This document shows, piece by piece, positions 1 to 6,241 of a DNA stretch of 11,150 bases. The DNA comes from CAZVBV01 sp964509975. GTDB lineage: Bacteria; Patescibacteriota; Gracilibacteria; UBA4473. The stretch lies in contig CAZDZO010000026.1 in NCBI GenBank assembly GCA_964509975.1, forward strand, positions 1-11,150, given 5' to 3'. Below the pieces are notes generated by a model that saw only the letters and a list, made by a program, of their open reading frames with translations, searched no databases and had not been told where the DNA came from. A program made the translations under genes and the position numbers. Each line of letters begins with the position of its first letter. The first letter of the stretch is position 1.

Positions 1-68
1 AAACGAAGTGGCGAGCACCCCCGATGCTGGCACCAGAAACCAGAGCCTTACCACTTGGCGACGCCCCA
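1..68 (-). tRNA. tRNA-Gln(CUG)-like, 5' half, cut by window edge
   Basis: This is the third unit in transcriptional order. It begins at 68 with the acceptor strand TGGGGCG and continues through the D-arm and the anticodon arm with CTG in the anticodon position, then a T-stem GGGGG at 18-22. The first 16 nt of the T-loop insert (1-16) are present and match the other copies. The 3' half lies outside the window. The visible tRNA portion is identical to that of the two complete copies, although the linker in front of it differs clearly. Confidence 0.7.
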
Positions 69-79
69 TAGCCTGAGGC

Positions 80-107
80 AGAGTAGTATTTTTTCTAAAT
101 TTTTCAA
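80..107 (-). promoter_or_regulatory. Promoter-like signal in the linker before the partial tRNA copy
   Basis: On the minus strand TTGAAA (102-107) and TACTCT (80-85) are separated by 16 nt, the same boxes and spacing as in the other two linkers. The surrounding linker bases have diverged here, so retention of both boxes suggests function. The -10 match is only 3 of 6. Confidence 0.4.
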
Positions 108-108
108 G

Positions 109-249
109 AGGAGTGGAGGAATCGAGGATTTGCACTGAGCAAAGCGAAGATGCCAAATCCCTCTAGCGAGTTTGCTTTGGCAAACGAAGTGGCGAGCACC
201 CCCGATGCTGGCACCAGAAACCAGAGCCTTACCACTTGGCGACGCCCCA
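109..249 (-). tRNA. tRNA-Gln(CUG)-like with 72-nt T-loop insert
   Basis: The minus strand from 249 gives the acceptor TGGGGCG, a D-arm with a GCC/GGC stem, and an anticodon arm with CTGGT/GCCAG around the loop TTCTGGT. That loop places CTG at positions 34-36, with U33 and a purine at 37. The T-stem GGGGG (199-203) is separated from its 3' strand TCCTC by T54 and a 72-nt insert (126-197). The U1 start and CUG anticodon fit glutamine. One base is missing near the 3' side of the T-loop relative to the next copy, and the 3' acceptor strand relies on several G-U pairs, so this copy may be decaying. No CCA is encoded. It may be a functional precursor needing removal of the insert, or a pseudo-tRNA. 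Confidence 0.6.
170..185 (-). other. Hairpin 1 of the T-loop insert, G-C version
   Basis: A perfect 6-bp stem, gtttgc/gcaaac, encloses a 4-base loop. Pair 174-181 is G-C here and A-T in the equivalent hairpin at 352-367. These are the only two differences between the 72-nt inserts of the two complete copies. Confidence 0.85.
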
Positions 250-261
250 TAGTCGAAATGG

Positions 262-289
262 AGAGTAGTGTTTTTTTTTAATATTTCAA
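262..289 (-). promoter_or_regulatory. Promoter-like signal before the 109-249 tRNA copy
   Basis: TTGAAA (284-289) and TACTCT (262-267) stand 16 nt apart on the minus strand. The tRNA 5' end at 249 would be preceded by a leader of about 6 nt, suitable for RNase P trimming. The -35 box is good and the -10 box weak. Confidence 0.45.
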
Positions 290-431
290 GGGGGTGGAGG
301 GATTCGAGGATTTGCACTGAGCAAAGCGAAGATGCCAAATCCCTCTAGCGAGTTTACTTTGGTAAACGAAGTGGCGAGCACCCCCGATGCTGGCACCAGA
401 AACCAGAGCCTTACCACTTGGCGACGCCCCA
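290..431 (-). tRNA. tRNA-Gln(CUG)-like with 72-nt T-loop insert (best copy)
   Basis: This copy has the best tRNA fold. From 431 on the minus strand: acceptor TGGGGCG, D-arm CGCCAAGTGGTAAGGC, anticodon arm with stem CTGGT/GCCAG and anticodon CTG (reads CAG, Gln), variable region CATC, T-stem GGGGG (381-385) and T54. After a 72-nt insert (308-379) the tRNA resumes with T-loop TCGAAT (302-307), T-stem CCCTC (297-301) and acceptor CACCCCC (290-296). Joining the two parts gives a normal-length tRNA with only a C6-A67 mismatch and an unpaired 1-72. No CCA is encoded and the base after position 72 is T. Known bacterial tRNA introns are group I introns near the anticodon loop; this insert is far too small for that and in another place. 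Alternatives are a tRNA-derived repeat or a tRNA broken by a mobile hairpin element. Confidence 0.65.
308..379 (-). other. Structured 72-nt insert within the tRNA T-loop
   Basis: In minus-strand order the insert is 12 unpaired nt, hairpin 1 (352-367: 6-bp stem, 4-base loop), 9 nt, then hairpin 2, whose 7-bp stem pairs 308-314 with 336-342 around a 21-nt loop. The insert ends exactly at the foot of hairpin 2, flush with the resuming T-loop. The same 72-nt length is seen at 126-197 and 490-561. It also contains CCACTT (369-374), complementary to AAGTGG of the D-loop (414-419). No open reading frame, group I core or bulge-helix-bulge was recognised. Confidence 0.75.
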
Positions 432-443
432 TAGTCGAAATGG

Positions 444-471
444 AGAGTAGTGTTTTTTTTTAATATTTCAA
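444..471 (-). promoter_or_regulatory. Promoter-like signal before the 290-431 tRNA copy
   Basis: TTGAAA (466-471) is followed after a 16-nt, A-rich spacer by TACTCT (444-449) on the minus strand. Initiation near 437 would give a leader of about 6 nt before the tRNA 5' end at 431. The same arrangement precedes every tRNA body in the array, so each unit may be transcribed independently. Confidence 0.45.
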
Positions 472-567
472 GGGGGTGGAGGGATTCGAGGATTTGCACT
501 GAGCAAAGCGAAGATGCCAAATCCCTCTAGCGAGTTTACTTTGGTAAACGAAGTAACGAGTTCCCCC
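472..567 (-). pseudogene. 5'-truncated array unit: insert plus tRNA 3' half only
   Basis: This is the first unit in minus-strand order. Its T-stem GGGGG (563-567), 72-nt insert (490-561), T-loop TCGAAT (484-489) and 3' strand (472-483) match the complete copies. The sequence in front of GGGGG is not a tRNA D-arm or anticodon arm, so no tRNA can form. T54 is replaced by A, and the insert segment that pairs with the D-loop in full copies (GCCACTT) is changed to GTTACTT. This is consistent with loss of constraint once the D-loop is absent, or with an ancestral hairpin element that had not yet joined a tRNA. Confidence 0.65.
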
Positions 568-579
568 GACACCTCGGTA

Positions 580-831
580 CTATTTATCCGAATCTTTTTT
601 ATTAAAACACTCTTTTGCCGTGTTAAAAATACAGCTTTTTACACTAGGAACTATTTTTTTGAATTTTTCTTGAAAGACTTCATCGCCATCAGACGAGACG
701 CAACTTTTCTTTGAGATAATTTCATTTATAGCTGCAAATTCTACTGAACAATGTCCAGCCCCTATACATTCATCAGAGTTCTTTCCGTATAAAGTTGGCA
801 TACCATGGTCACAATTTTTTCCTTTTCTCAT
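580..831 (-). CDS. Small six-cysteine hypothetical protein
   Basis: The protein is 83 aa, lysine-rich and soluble, with cysteines at residues 7, 22, 28, 44, 67 and 75 plus His9 and His27 (CDHG near the N-terminus, ECIGAGHC at 21-28). No signal peptide or membrane segment is present, so the cysteines could bind a metal rather than form disulfides; this is inference. I do not recognise a family. The ATG at 831 has no Shine-Dalgarno sequence and no convincing promoter, only an AT-rich stretch. The stop codon lies 12 bp before the tRNA-like array on the same strand, so read-through transcription into the array is possible. It might also be a decayed fragment. Confidence 0.45.
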   Translation of the reverse strand: MRKGKNCDHGMPTLYGKNSDECIGAGHCSVEFAAINEIISKKSCVSSDGDEVFQEKFKKIVPSVKSCIFNTAKECFNKKDSDK

Positions 832-949
832 TTTTTAAAATATTAAAAACTTCATTGCCTTTTTCACAGAAGAACGAAGCTTTGTCAAATGCGAAATGGA
901 TTTTCTGGATACGTATCCGATTTCAAGTAACCTCCTCACCTTCACGCCC

Positions 950-977
950 TTGACACTTTCTCTTTTTTATATATATT
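950..977 (+). promoter_or_regulatory. Sigma70-like promoter for the DEAD-box helicase
   Basis: A perfect TTGACA (950-955) and TATATT (972-977, 5 of 6) are 16 nt apart. Initiation near 984 gives a leader of about 38 nt before the ATG at 1023. The region 832-949 upstream shows nothing further that I can support. Confidence 0.65.
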
Positions 978-988
978 AATAAGGATAG

Positions 989-1004
989 GTGTTTTTATAA
1001 ACAC
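989..1004 (+). promoter_or_regulatory. Hairpin at the start of the helicase 5' leader
   Basis: GTGTTT (989-994) and AAACAC (999-1004) form a perfect 6-bp stem around a 4-base loop, a few bases after the predicted transcription start. It could stabilise or regulate the mRNA 5' end. It is short and AT-rich, so its significance is uncertain. Confidence 0.35.
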
Positions 1005-1022
1005 ACGCTACACTTCGCTTCT

Positions 1023-2285
1023 ATGAAATTCGAAAATTTAAACCTCATCGCGCCAATACTCAGTGCGATAAAATCAAAAGGGTACACCACTCCCACTCCC
1101 ATACAAATACAGGCGATTCCGCCTATCTTGGAAGGGCGAGATATCATGGGATGTGCGCAAACCGGAACGGGAAAAACCGCTGCTTTTGCGATTCCCATGT
1201 TGCAGAAATTGTATGAAAATAAGGTCTCTGGCAAATGGCCACGGGGAATAAAGGTTCTCATCGTAACCCCCACCAGGGAGTTGGCGATTCAGATTGGAGA
1301 AAGCTTTACTGATTATGGAAGAGGATTGGGACTCGATCATGCAGTTATTTTTGGAGGCGTGAAACAACACGCACAAGTGAGAAAACTAAAACGAGGCGTT
1401 GATATTGTTATCGCGACTCCAGGACGACTCCTCGATTTACAAAACCAAGGGTATGTTCCTTTGGATAATTTAAAATTCTTCACACTCGATGAAGCCGATC
1501 GAATGCTTGATATGGGATTTGTTCATGAGATCAAAAAACTTATTAAAAAAATTCCCCCAAACCGACAATCGTTGTTTTTTTCTGCAACAATGCCTGATTC
1601 AATCATCAAGCTCGCCAATAGCATGCTCACAAACCCGGTTCATGTATCAGTGACACCCGATGCGCCCACAGCCGAAATGGTTGACCACTCAATGTACATG
1701 GTCGAAAAAGCGAAGAAAAAAGAACTACTCCGCCACGTGCTCAAGGATTCGGCTATCCCTTCAGCGCTTGTTTTCACCAGAACGAAACACGGGGCTGACA
1801 AACTCGCCAAATTCCTGAATGTGTCGGGAATAAAAACAGAGGCCATTCACGGAAACAAGTCGCAAAATGCTCGGCAAAAAGCCTTGCAAAACTTCAAAGC
1901 AAATCAAACCCGCGTGTTGGTCGCTACTGACATCGCTGCGAGAGGAATCGATATTAAGGAACTCTCTCATGTGATTAATTTTGAAATTCCAAATGAACCC
2001 GAAACCTACGTGCATCGTATCGGACGAACAGGACGAGCGAAAAAGGAAGGAACCGCGCTTTCTTTTTGTGATGAAAGTGAACGAGATTTTGTGGAAGATA
2101 TCCATAAACTCATCAATCAACAAATTCCAATCATTGAAAGTCATCCATTCCATATAAGTTTTGGTCCCAGAGGCACTGGTCGAAAACAGGTTTCACGACC
2201 GCGACAGTTTCAACGTCCCGCACGCCAACAAAATCGAAGATCCGGCCCCCCGCGAAGAAGTGGATTCCGAGGAGGAAGAAGATAA
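1023..2285 (+). CDS. DEAD-box ATP-dependent RNA helicase, RhlE-like
   Basis: The 420-aa protein carries the complete DEAD-box motif series: Q motif region YTTPTPIQIQ (21-30), motif I AQTGTGKT (45-52), Ia PTREL (83-87), TPGR (132-135), II DEAD (156-159), III SAT (187-189), V around ATDIAARGID (301-310) and VI HRIGRTGR (331-338). Both RecA-like lobes are present and no catalytic residue is missing. The last 40 residues form a basic Arg/Gly/Pro-rich tail ending RGGRR, typical of RhlE-type helicases, which probably binds RNA. Such enzymes unwind short duplexes in ribosome assembly and mRNA decay in the cytoplasm. The ATG at 1023 begins directly with the helicase N-terminus and has no Shine-Dalgarno sequence. 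The gene ends 6 bp from the convergent neighbour, with no visible terminator. Confidence 0.95.
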   Translation: MKFENLNLIAPILSAIKSKGYTTPTPIQIQAIPPILEGRDIMGCAQTGTGKTAAFAIPMLQKLYENKVSGKWPRGIKVLIVTPTRELAIQIGESFTDYGRGLGLDHAVIFGGVKQHAQVRKLKRGVDIVIATPGRLLDLQNQGYVPLDNLKFFTLDEADRMLDMGFVHEIKKLIKKIPPNRQSLFFSATMPDSIIKLANSMLTNPVHVSVTPDAPTAEMVDHSMYMVEKAKKKELLRHVLKDSAIPSALVFTRTKHGADKLAKFLNVSGIKTEAIHGNKSQNARQKALQNFKANQTRVLVATDIAARGIDIKELSHVINFEIPNEPETYVHRIGRTGRAKKEGTALSFCDESERDFVEDIHKLINQQIPIIESHPFHISFGPRGTGRKQVSRPRQFQRPARQQNRRSGPPRRSGFRGGRR

Positions 2286-2291
2286 GTTTTC

Positions 2292-4370
2292 CTACTCCGT
2301 TAATTGTTTCTCTTTCTTTTTAACATCTACCACTTTGAATTCCGCCAATTCTTCATCCGTGAAGGAGCTAATGTTCGCCATGATGTAATGCCGTTTAAAG
2401 GCTTCAAACCTTCCGAGTGAGACCTTTGGTTTTATACAAAGCGTCCGAGACATATCAACAATTCCTTGTAAATCATTTACTGTTTTCCTAAAGTGTTTGT
2501 CGCACAAGTCACGATCAGAAAGTGATTCTACTATGTCTTCAAAATCATCCTTAAAATCAATTAACTCATCTTTGTCGTAAGGGTGCTCATCCGATAAGAT
2601 TTCTTCGAGAATTTTTTCAAGTTCCAAAATAAGCGCATACGTTTTTGGTTTCTCTTCGGGCATTTCCAATCCAACCGGTGTTTCAATTTCCTTTCTATGC
2701 GTGTCTTTGAGTCGTTCTACTACTTCAAGAACCATCTTCTTGTGCGCTAATAAATCGATGTCTGTCGTTTCTAATTTCACACTCTTTCCTTGAGACAAAC
2801 CGTGGAGCCGAGCACTCAAAATATTTATGGCCCAAGATTGTGTTTCCGTGTTTGTCGTAAGATATTGAAGATCCATCTGTTGTCGTCGATCCTCCAAAGG
2901 TTCTTCCTCTGCGTTTTCTATCTCTTGCTGTATTCGCTCATACAATTCAATCGCATCAGCATAGAGTTCCTCAGCTGTTGCCAAATGTGTTTCTTTTGAA
3001 ATTTCTTTTTTAGGAGGATAAAAATTTTCGTAATGATCGTCTACAAGTTCTTCTCCATATTCTGACGCCACCCCTTGCTCCAATAAAATACGAGCAGCGT
3101 TCTGCAACTTTTCTGAAAAATCTCTTTTTTTGAGTTCTCCCACAACATCTTTTGATTCAAAAGCTTCTACTAAATCGTAAATTTGTTCCATTCTCTTTTC
3201 TTGGTCATCAGCAAATTCTTTTGAACAACGCTCAAACGCTTTCATTGTGACTTCTAAATTCGGATGGATTTTTCTAGCTTTTTCCTCCGCTATTCTTGTA
3301 TCGATTCCCTCTCCTTCGTAATAACGCATTCGAGTAGAACCATACCTTTTGATTTCAAGATAGTGATAAATGTATCTGTGAAGATTGTTTTGCTTTTGTT
3401 CTTCTTTATTCTCTACTCGAGAATCAGTATCTCCCCAGTGCTCTAAACCAGAAGTGTCCTCTGGATAGTAATTGTTAACAAATCCTGTCTCAAGTTCGTC
3501 TACTTCATTTTTGGAAATAGCTCCTTTGATTTCTGTATCTGAAAGTAAGTACATCAACGCAGCGAATTTTTCTTTTGAAATATCACTAGAGGTACAGATT
3601 TTTGCAACGATTTGTTCTACCAAAGATTCAGGGAATCTTTCAAGTTTCTCCTCAACAGCCTGATAAATTTTTTCTGCTTTTTCTTTCCCAAACACCGTCC
3701 AAATCTGAGTAAAGAGCAAACTCCCAAAGTTTTTTGCATGAAAAAAATAAATATGTTTATTTTTACAATCATCCGACCCATTGTCTTGTAATTTGCCTTC
3801 GAAAGAAGTCCAATCTGATTGAAAATATGCTCGAGATTTCCGCTCAGCAAGAATCTCTTTATTTTCCGCCATTGAAGCGTGTATTGTACCAACTTCACCT
3901 TTCTCCTTTTCGTTTTCTTTTGTAATAAAAAATATAATTTGCTGATCATCATAAACTTTTTGCCCACCAAGACATTCCTTAACAAAGCTTAATTTAAAGT
4001 GTTCCGTAAAAGGATGATTATCATACGAAACAAAAGGATTTTTCATTTTCATATAAAAACCACCGTTTCCTTCATTCATTTCAGAAATAGCGAAATAAAC
4101 AATAGGATCGTCTTTTGGTTGAAATTTATTTAACAGTTCCAAAGACTGTTCCCTGCTTTCCTCTTCTGGAAAGTTCAAAGAATACAAACTTCGAGCTTTT
4201 AAACTAAGATACTTTTCAATAGCTTCTTTCGCTCTTTGAACAGTTTTGTTAAGCACTCCGAGCCCCTCCTCAACCAAAAGTTCCGAATAGGTATCTTCCA
4301 AACGTTCTTCAGACGTTGCTTTCAGCCCCTTCCCCGTCGTCATAGCTTTCAGTCTATTTCTAGATGTCAT
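2292..4370 (-). CDS. Large acidic cytoplasmic protein of unknown function
   Basis: The protein is 692 aa, rich in Glu and Lys, with no signal peptide or membrane segment. I recognise no family. Much of the sequence is predicted helical, with charged coiled-coil-like stretches, for example the segment with EELYADAIELYERIQQEIEN in the C-terminal half and the Leu/Glu-rich region around LILELEKILEEIL. A middle segment has aromatic patches (HIYFFHAKNF, HRYIYHYLEIKRYG). No nucleotide-binding or protease motif was seen. The ATG at 4370 is the first in frame; a TATCAT box (4379-4384) lies 8 nt before it, but without a good -35 box. It is divergent from the secreted LTD protein and convergent with the helicase. 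The long intact frame supports a real gene, probably lineage-specific. Confidence 0.85.
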   Translation of the reverse strand: MTSRNRLKAMTTGKGLKATSEERLEDTYSELLVEEGLGVLNKTVQRAKEAIEKYLSLKARSLYSLNFPEEESREQSLELLNKFQPKDDPIVYFAISEMNEGNGGFYMKMKNPFVSYDNHPFTEHFKLSFVKECLGGQKVYDDQQIIFFITKENEKEKGEVGTIHASMAENKEILAERKSRAYFQSDWTSFEGKLQDNGSDDCKNKHIYFFHAKNFGSLLFTQIWTVFGKEKAEKIYQAVEEKLERFPESLVEQIVAKICTSSDISKEKFAALMYLLSDTEIKGAISKNEVDELETGFVNNYYPEDTSGLEHWGDTDSRVENKEEQKQNNLHRYIYHYLEIKRYGSTRMRYYEGEGIDTRIAEEKARKIHPNLEVTMKAFERCSKEFADDQEKRMEQIYDLVEAFESKDVVGELKKRDFSEKLQNAARILLEQGVASEYGEELVDDHYENFYPPKKEISKETHLATAEELYADAIELYERIQQEIENAEEEPLEDRRQQMDLQYLTTNTETQSWAINILSARLHGLSQGKSVKLETTDIDLLAHKKMVLEVVERLKDTHRKEIETPVGLEMPEEKPKTYALILELEKILEEILSDEHPYDKDELIDFKDDFEDIVESLSDRDLCDKHFRKTVNDLQGIVDMSRTLCIKPKVSLGRFEAFKRHYIMANISSFTDEELAEFKVVDVKKKEKQLTE

Positions 4371-4494
4371 TTTAAAAAATGATAAGTCGCGACATCTTTA
4401 ATACTTTTTATGACGATTGTCAACGCATTGTTTCTTAAATTTCTATTAAATCCCTCCCCTTCCCTTTCACTCTTTTTTAAGGTGAAATCCTCTC
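4371..4494. promoter_or_regulatory. Divergent intergenic region between the 692-aa and LTD genes
   Basis: The 124 bp must hold both promoters. TTGACA reads on the minus strand at 4418-4423 and, overlapping it, TTGTCA on the plus strand at 4417-4422; neither has a convincing -10 box at 16-18 nt. AAGGTGA (4479-4485), 9 nt before the ATG at 4495, is the only plausible Shine-Dalgarno site in this window, and it sits in the right arm of a TTTCAC/GTGAAA inverted repeat that could mask it. Confidence 0.4.
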
Positions 4495-6189
4495 ATGACC
4501 CCTCGATCACTTCTCGTAGGAATCCTCCTTCCCACCCTTTGCTTTGCTCAAACAACAATAACCGAAATCTCTCCCAATACCGTTGGTGAGGAGAAGGAGT
4601 GGTTCGAATTTTCGATTGAATCAGCGGAAGAAGTGCCTCTAGCGAACTGGAAAGTTTCCAATGGGAGCACTCATAAACTTTTTTCTGATTACACCGATCG
4701 CCTCACGCTCCATTCTGGCGGTATGCTGAGTGAGGAACTCCTTTTTACGCCGGAAGAAGAGGTGGCCTATTTTTCTTGGACCCCGTCCCCCCTTGCTCTT
4801 CCCAAATCCGGCGGGACCATACAGATTCTCAATGAAAACGACGAATTGCTCGACGAAATTATCTACCCAACTACCAAATCCGGCACCTCTAGCGGAGAAC
4901 CGTACAGTGAAATTTGGAATCGCAGAGAAGACACCGATGAATTATTTCCTCTGATCCATCGCAACACCGATTCCACATTGCGCCACACAAAAGGAATGAA
5001 AAATGATGCCATGCCGACTTTCCCAGATGAAGTTGAAGTGATGATTAATGAAATCTCCCCCAATGAAGATTTTGTGGAGTTGCAAATAACGAACGATGCG
5101 AATTTAAAATATCTGGAACTCAAGAAAAAAAGTTCTCCTCGTACTGTACTCCACCAATTAACTGATTTGAATGTGGAAACCGATGAACTCCTGACAATTG
5201 ATGTGCCGGGACTTTCAGGGGGATCTGAAACCTTTGAAGTCATCTTGTATTCCGGAACGAGTTGGGAGGCAAGTGAAGATTTTGTATGTTGGCAAAAGGG
5301 CGATATCAGCCAAAATGTTGCCAGTGAACGGGACAAAAAAATTGAAACAGGCGCGTGGTCTGGGGACTGCATGAATATTGAAGATCTCATTCAGTCCGAA
5401 TCGCGGGCACGGAATGGGAGTGATACGAATACCAAGGATGATTTTTTGCGTCACTATCTCGGATCACGAGGACTGGAAAATACTTTTCCTAATGAAGCGA
5501 ATAAAGATCCTTCTGCAAAATTCCTCGTTCAAGGCGGCGCCAAGATTCATGAGACATCATTAAACTTAACAGGATTTGATGGGACTGCGCTGACTTCGAC
5601 CGATCCGGATGGAAGCTTTGATATTCAGTCGTATCAGTGGGAGGTAGACAACGCGTCCTGTGGGAATTATGAAACAGACTTCTGGGAGTGGCGACAAGTG
5701 CGCAATGGAGAACGTTCTTGTGAAGAGGAGTCAACCAGATCTAATCCTGATCGTATTTATTTCAACTTTGAGCAGAAATCTTCTTTTCAAGTCGCACTCA
5801 CTGTGACCGATTACTCTGGAGGCACACACACCTTTTCACAAGCATTAACGAAAGACCCCTTCAAGGTTGGCGCAGGTGGTGCACCATCAGCATTCCAAAG
5901 TAGTTTAAAAAAGTGGATCGAAAAAGAACTCACCCAAAAACCCCGCAAAGCAGAATTACGAGAGGGAGATGTGTCAGATGATTTTTTTGCGGATTTCATT
6001 GCGACCTTGGATTTGAATAATTTAACCGAAGATTACAGAGATTTCTCCACCTTCGCACCACTGGAGGTGGTAGAAAATCCGAAGCCATTAGAAAAAACTT
6101 TGTTCCAAAAAGAGAAATTCTCTGATCAGCAGAAACGGAAAATAGAAAAAAACATCGGGTTTATTTTCTTAGAGCCCTGGTGTTTTTAA
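4495..6189 (+). CDS. Secreted protein with two lamin-tail-like domains and a PKD-like domain
   Basis: The 564-aa protein starts with a signal peptide (residues 1-19, hydrophobic LLVGILLPTLCFA; no good lipobox). Residues 20-127 resemble a lamin-tail domain (ITEISPN, then EWFEF and LANWKVSNGS). A second, weaker one spans about 180-290 (MINEISPNEDFVELQI) and is followed by a SRARNGSDTNTKDDF linker. Residues about 340-455 look like a PKD/Ig fold (TSTDPDGSFDIQSYQWEVD, ending FQVALTVTDYSGGTHTF). The C-terminal 100 residues are charged and unrecognised, with no membrane anchor or sorting signal. Such domains serve extracellular adhesion or display; no catalytic motif is seen, so binding or surface architecture is inferred. 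A terminator follows the stop codon immediately. Confidence 0.85.
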   Translation: MTPRSLLVGILLPTLCFAQTTITEISPNTVGEEKEWFEFSIESAEEVPLANWKVSNGSTHKLFSDYTDRLTLHSGGMLSEELLFTPEEEVAYFSWTPSPLALPKSGGTIQILNENDELLDEIIYPTTKSGTSSGEPYSEIWNRREDTDELFPLIHRNTDSTLRHTKGMKNDAMPTFPDEVEVMINEISPNEDFVELQITNDANLKYLELKKKSSPRTVLHQLTDLNVETDELLTIDVPGLSGGSETFEVILYSGTSWEASEDFVCWQKGDISQNVASERDKKIETGAWSGDCMNIEDLIQSESRARNGSDTNTKDDFLRHYLGSRGLENTFPNEANKDPSAKFLVQGGAKIHETSLNLTGFDGTALTSTDPDGSFDIQSYQWEVDNASCGNYETDFWEWRQVRNGERSCEEESTRSNPDRIYFNFEQKSSFQVALTVTDYSGGTHTFSQALTKDPFKVGAGGAPSAFQSSLKKWIEKELTQKPRKAELREGDVSDDFFADFIATLDLNNLTEDYRDFSTFAPLEVVENPKPLEKTLFQKEKFSDQQKRKIEKNIGFIFLEPWCF

Positions 6190-6192
6190 CTT

Positions 6193-6240
6193 TCGGATCC
6201 GGATCCTAGGGGGGATTCGGATCCGATTTCTTGTTTTTTA
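6193..6240 (+). terminator. Strong intrinsic terminator built from GGATCC repeats
   Basis: Arm TCGGATCCGGATCC (6193-6206) pairs with GGATTCGGATCCGA (6213-6226), a 14-bp stem with one G-T wobble and a 6-base TAGGGG loop. T-rich sequence follows to 6240. It begins 4 nt after the stop of the LTD gene. In the minus direction the hairpin directly follows the membrane-protein gene but is not followed by a T tract, so it probably terminates mainly the plus strand. Confidence 0.85.
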
Positions 6241-6241
6241 A

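Larger units (their letters stand above)
1..567 (-). repeat. Tandem array of tRNA-Gln-like units, 181-182 bp period
   Basis: The same block starts at 1, 182, 364 and, diverged, at 546, giving periods of 181, 182 and 182 bp. The array continues past the left edge of the window. Read on the minus strand, each unit is a tRNA-Gln-like body of 141-142 nt, containing a 72-nt insert, plus a linker of about 40 nt. The segment 250-371 is identical to 432-553, which indicates recent duplication or gene conversion; the left-hand unit is more diverged, mostly in its linker. The period is not a multiple of three, so reading frames shift from unit to unit, which argues against a repetitive protein. Because the units are near-identical, the copy number in an assembly may be wrong. 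The right-hand end, near 555-567, degrades into unique sequence. Confidence 0.95.

Noticed and set aside
308..379. Group I intron or tmRNA explanation for the tRNA insert
   Set aside because: 72 nt is far too short for a group I core and the position is the T-loop; a tmRNA would lack the intact anticodon arm seen here.
48..520. Two overlapping minus-strand reading frames with nearly identical proteins inside the array
   Set aside because: They follow the repeat and the tRNA bodies; the 181-182 bp period shifts frame each unit, and the only covariation seen preserves RNA/DNA pairing, not codons.
1..567. CRISPR array
   Set aside because: The repeats are 181-182 bp with near-identical linkers; there are no short repeats separated by unique spacers.
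514..714. Plus-strand 66-aa reading frame across the array end
   Set aside because: It starts in repeat sequence, has no start signals, and overlaps the more protein-like 83-aa frame on the minus strand.
995..1376. Minus-strand reading frames inside the helicase gene
   Set aside because: They are shadows of a fully conserved DEAD-box gene on the plus strand.
6193..6226. Clustered BamHI sites as a cloning or vector artefact
   Set aside because: The palindromes form a terminator stem exactly at the gene end with a T-rich tail, and both flanks are continuous with native genes.
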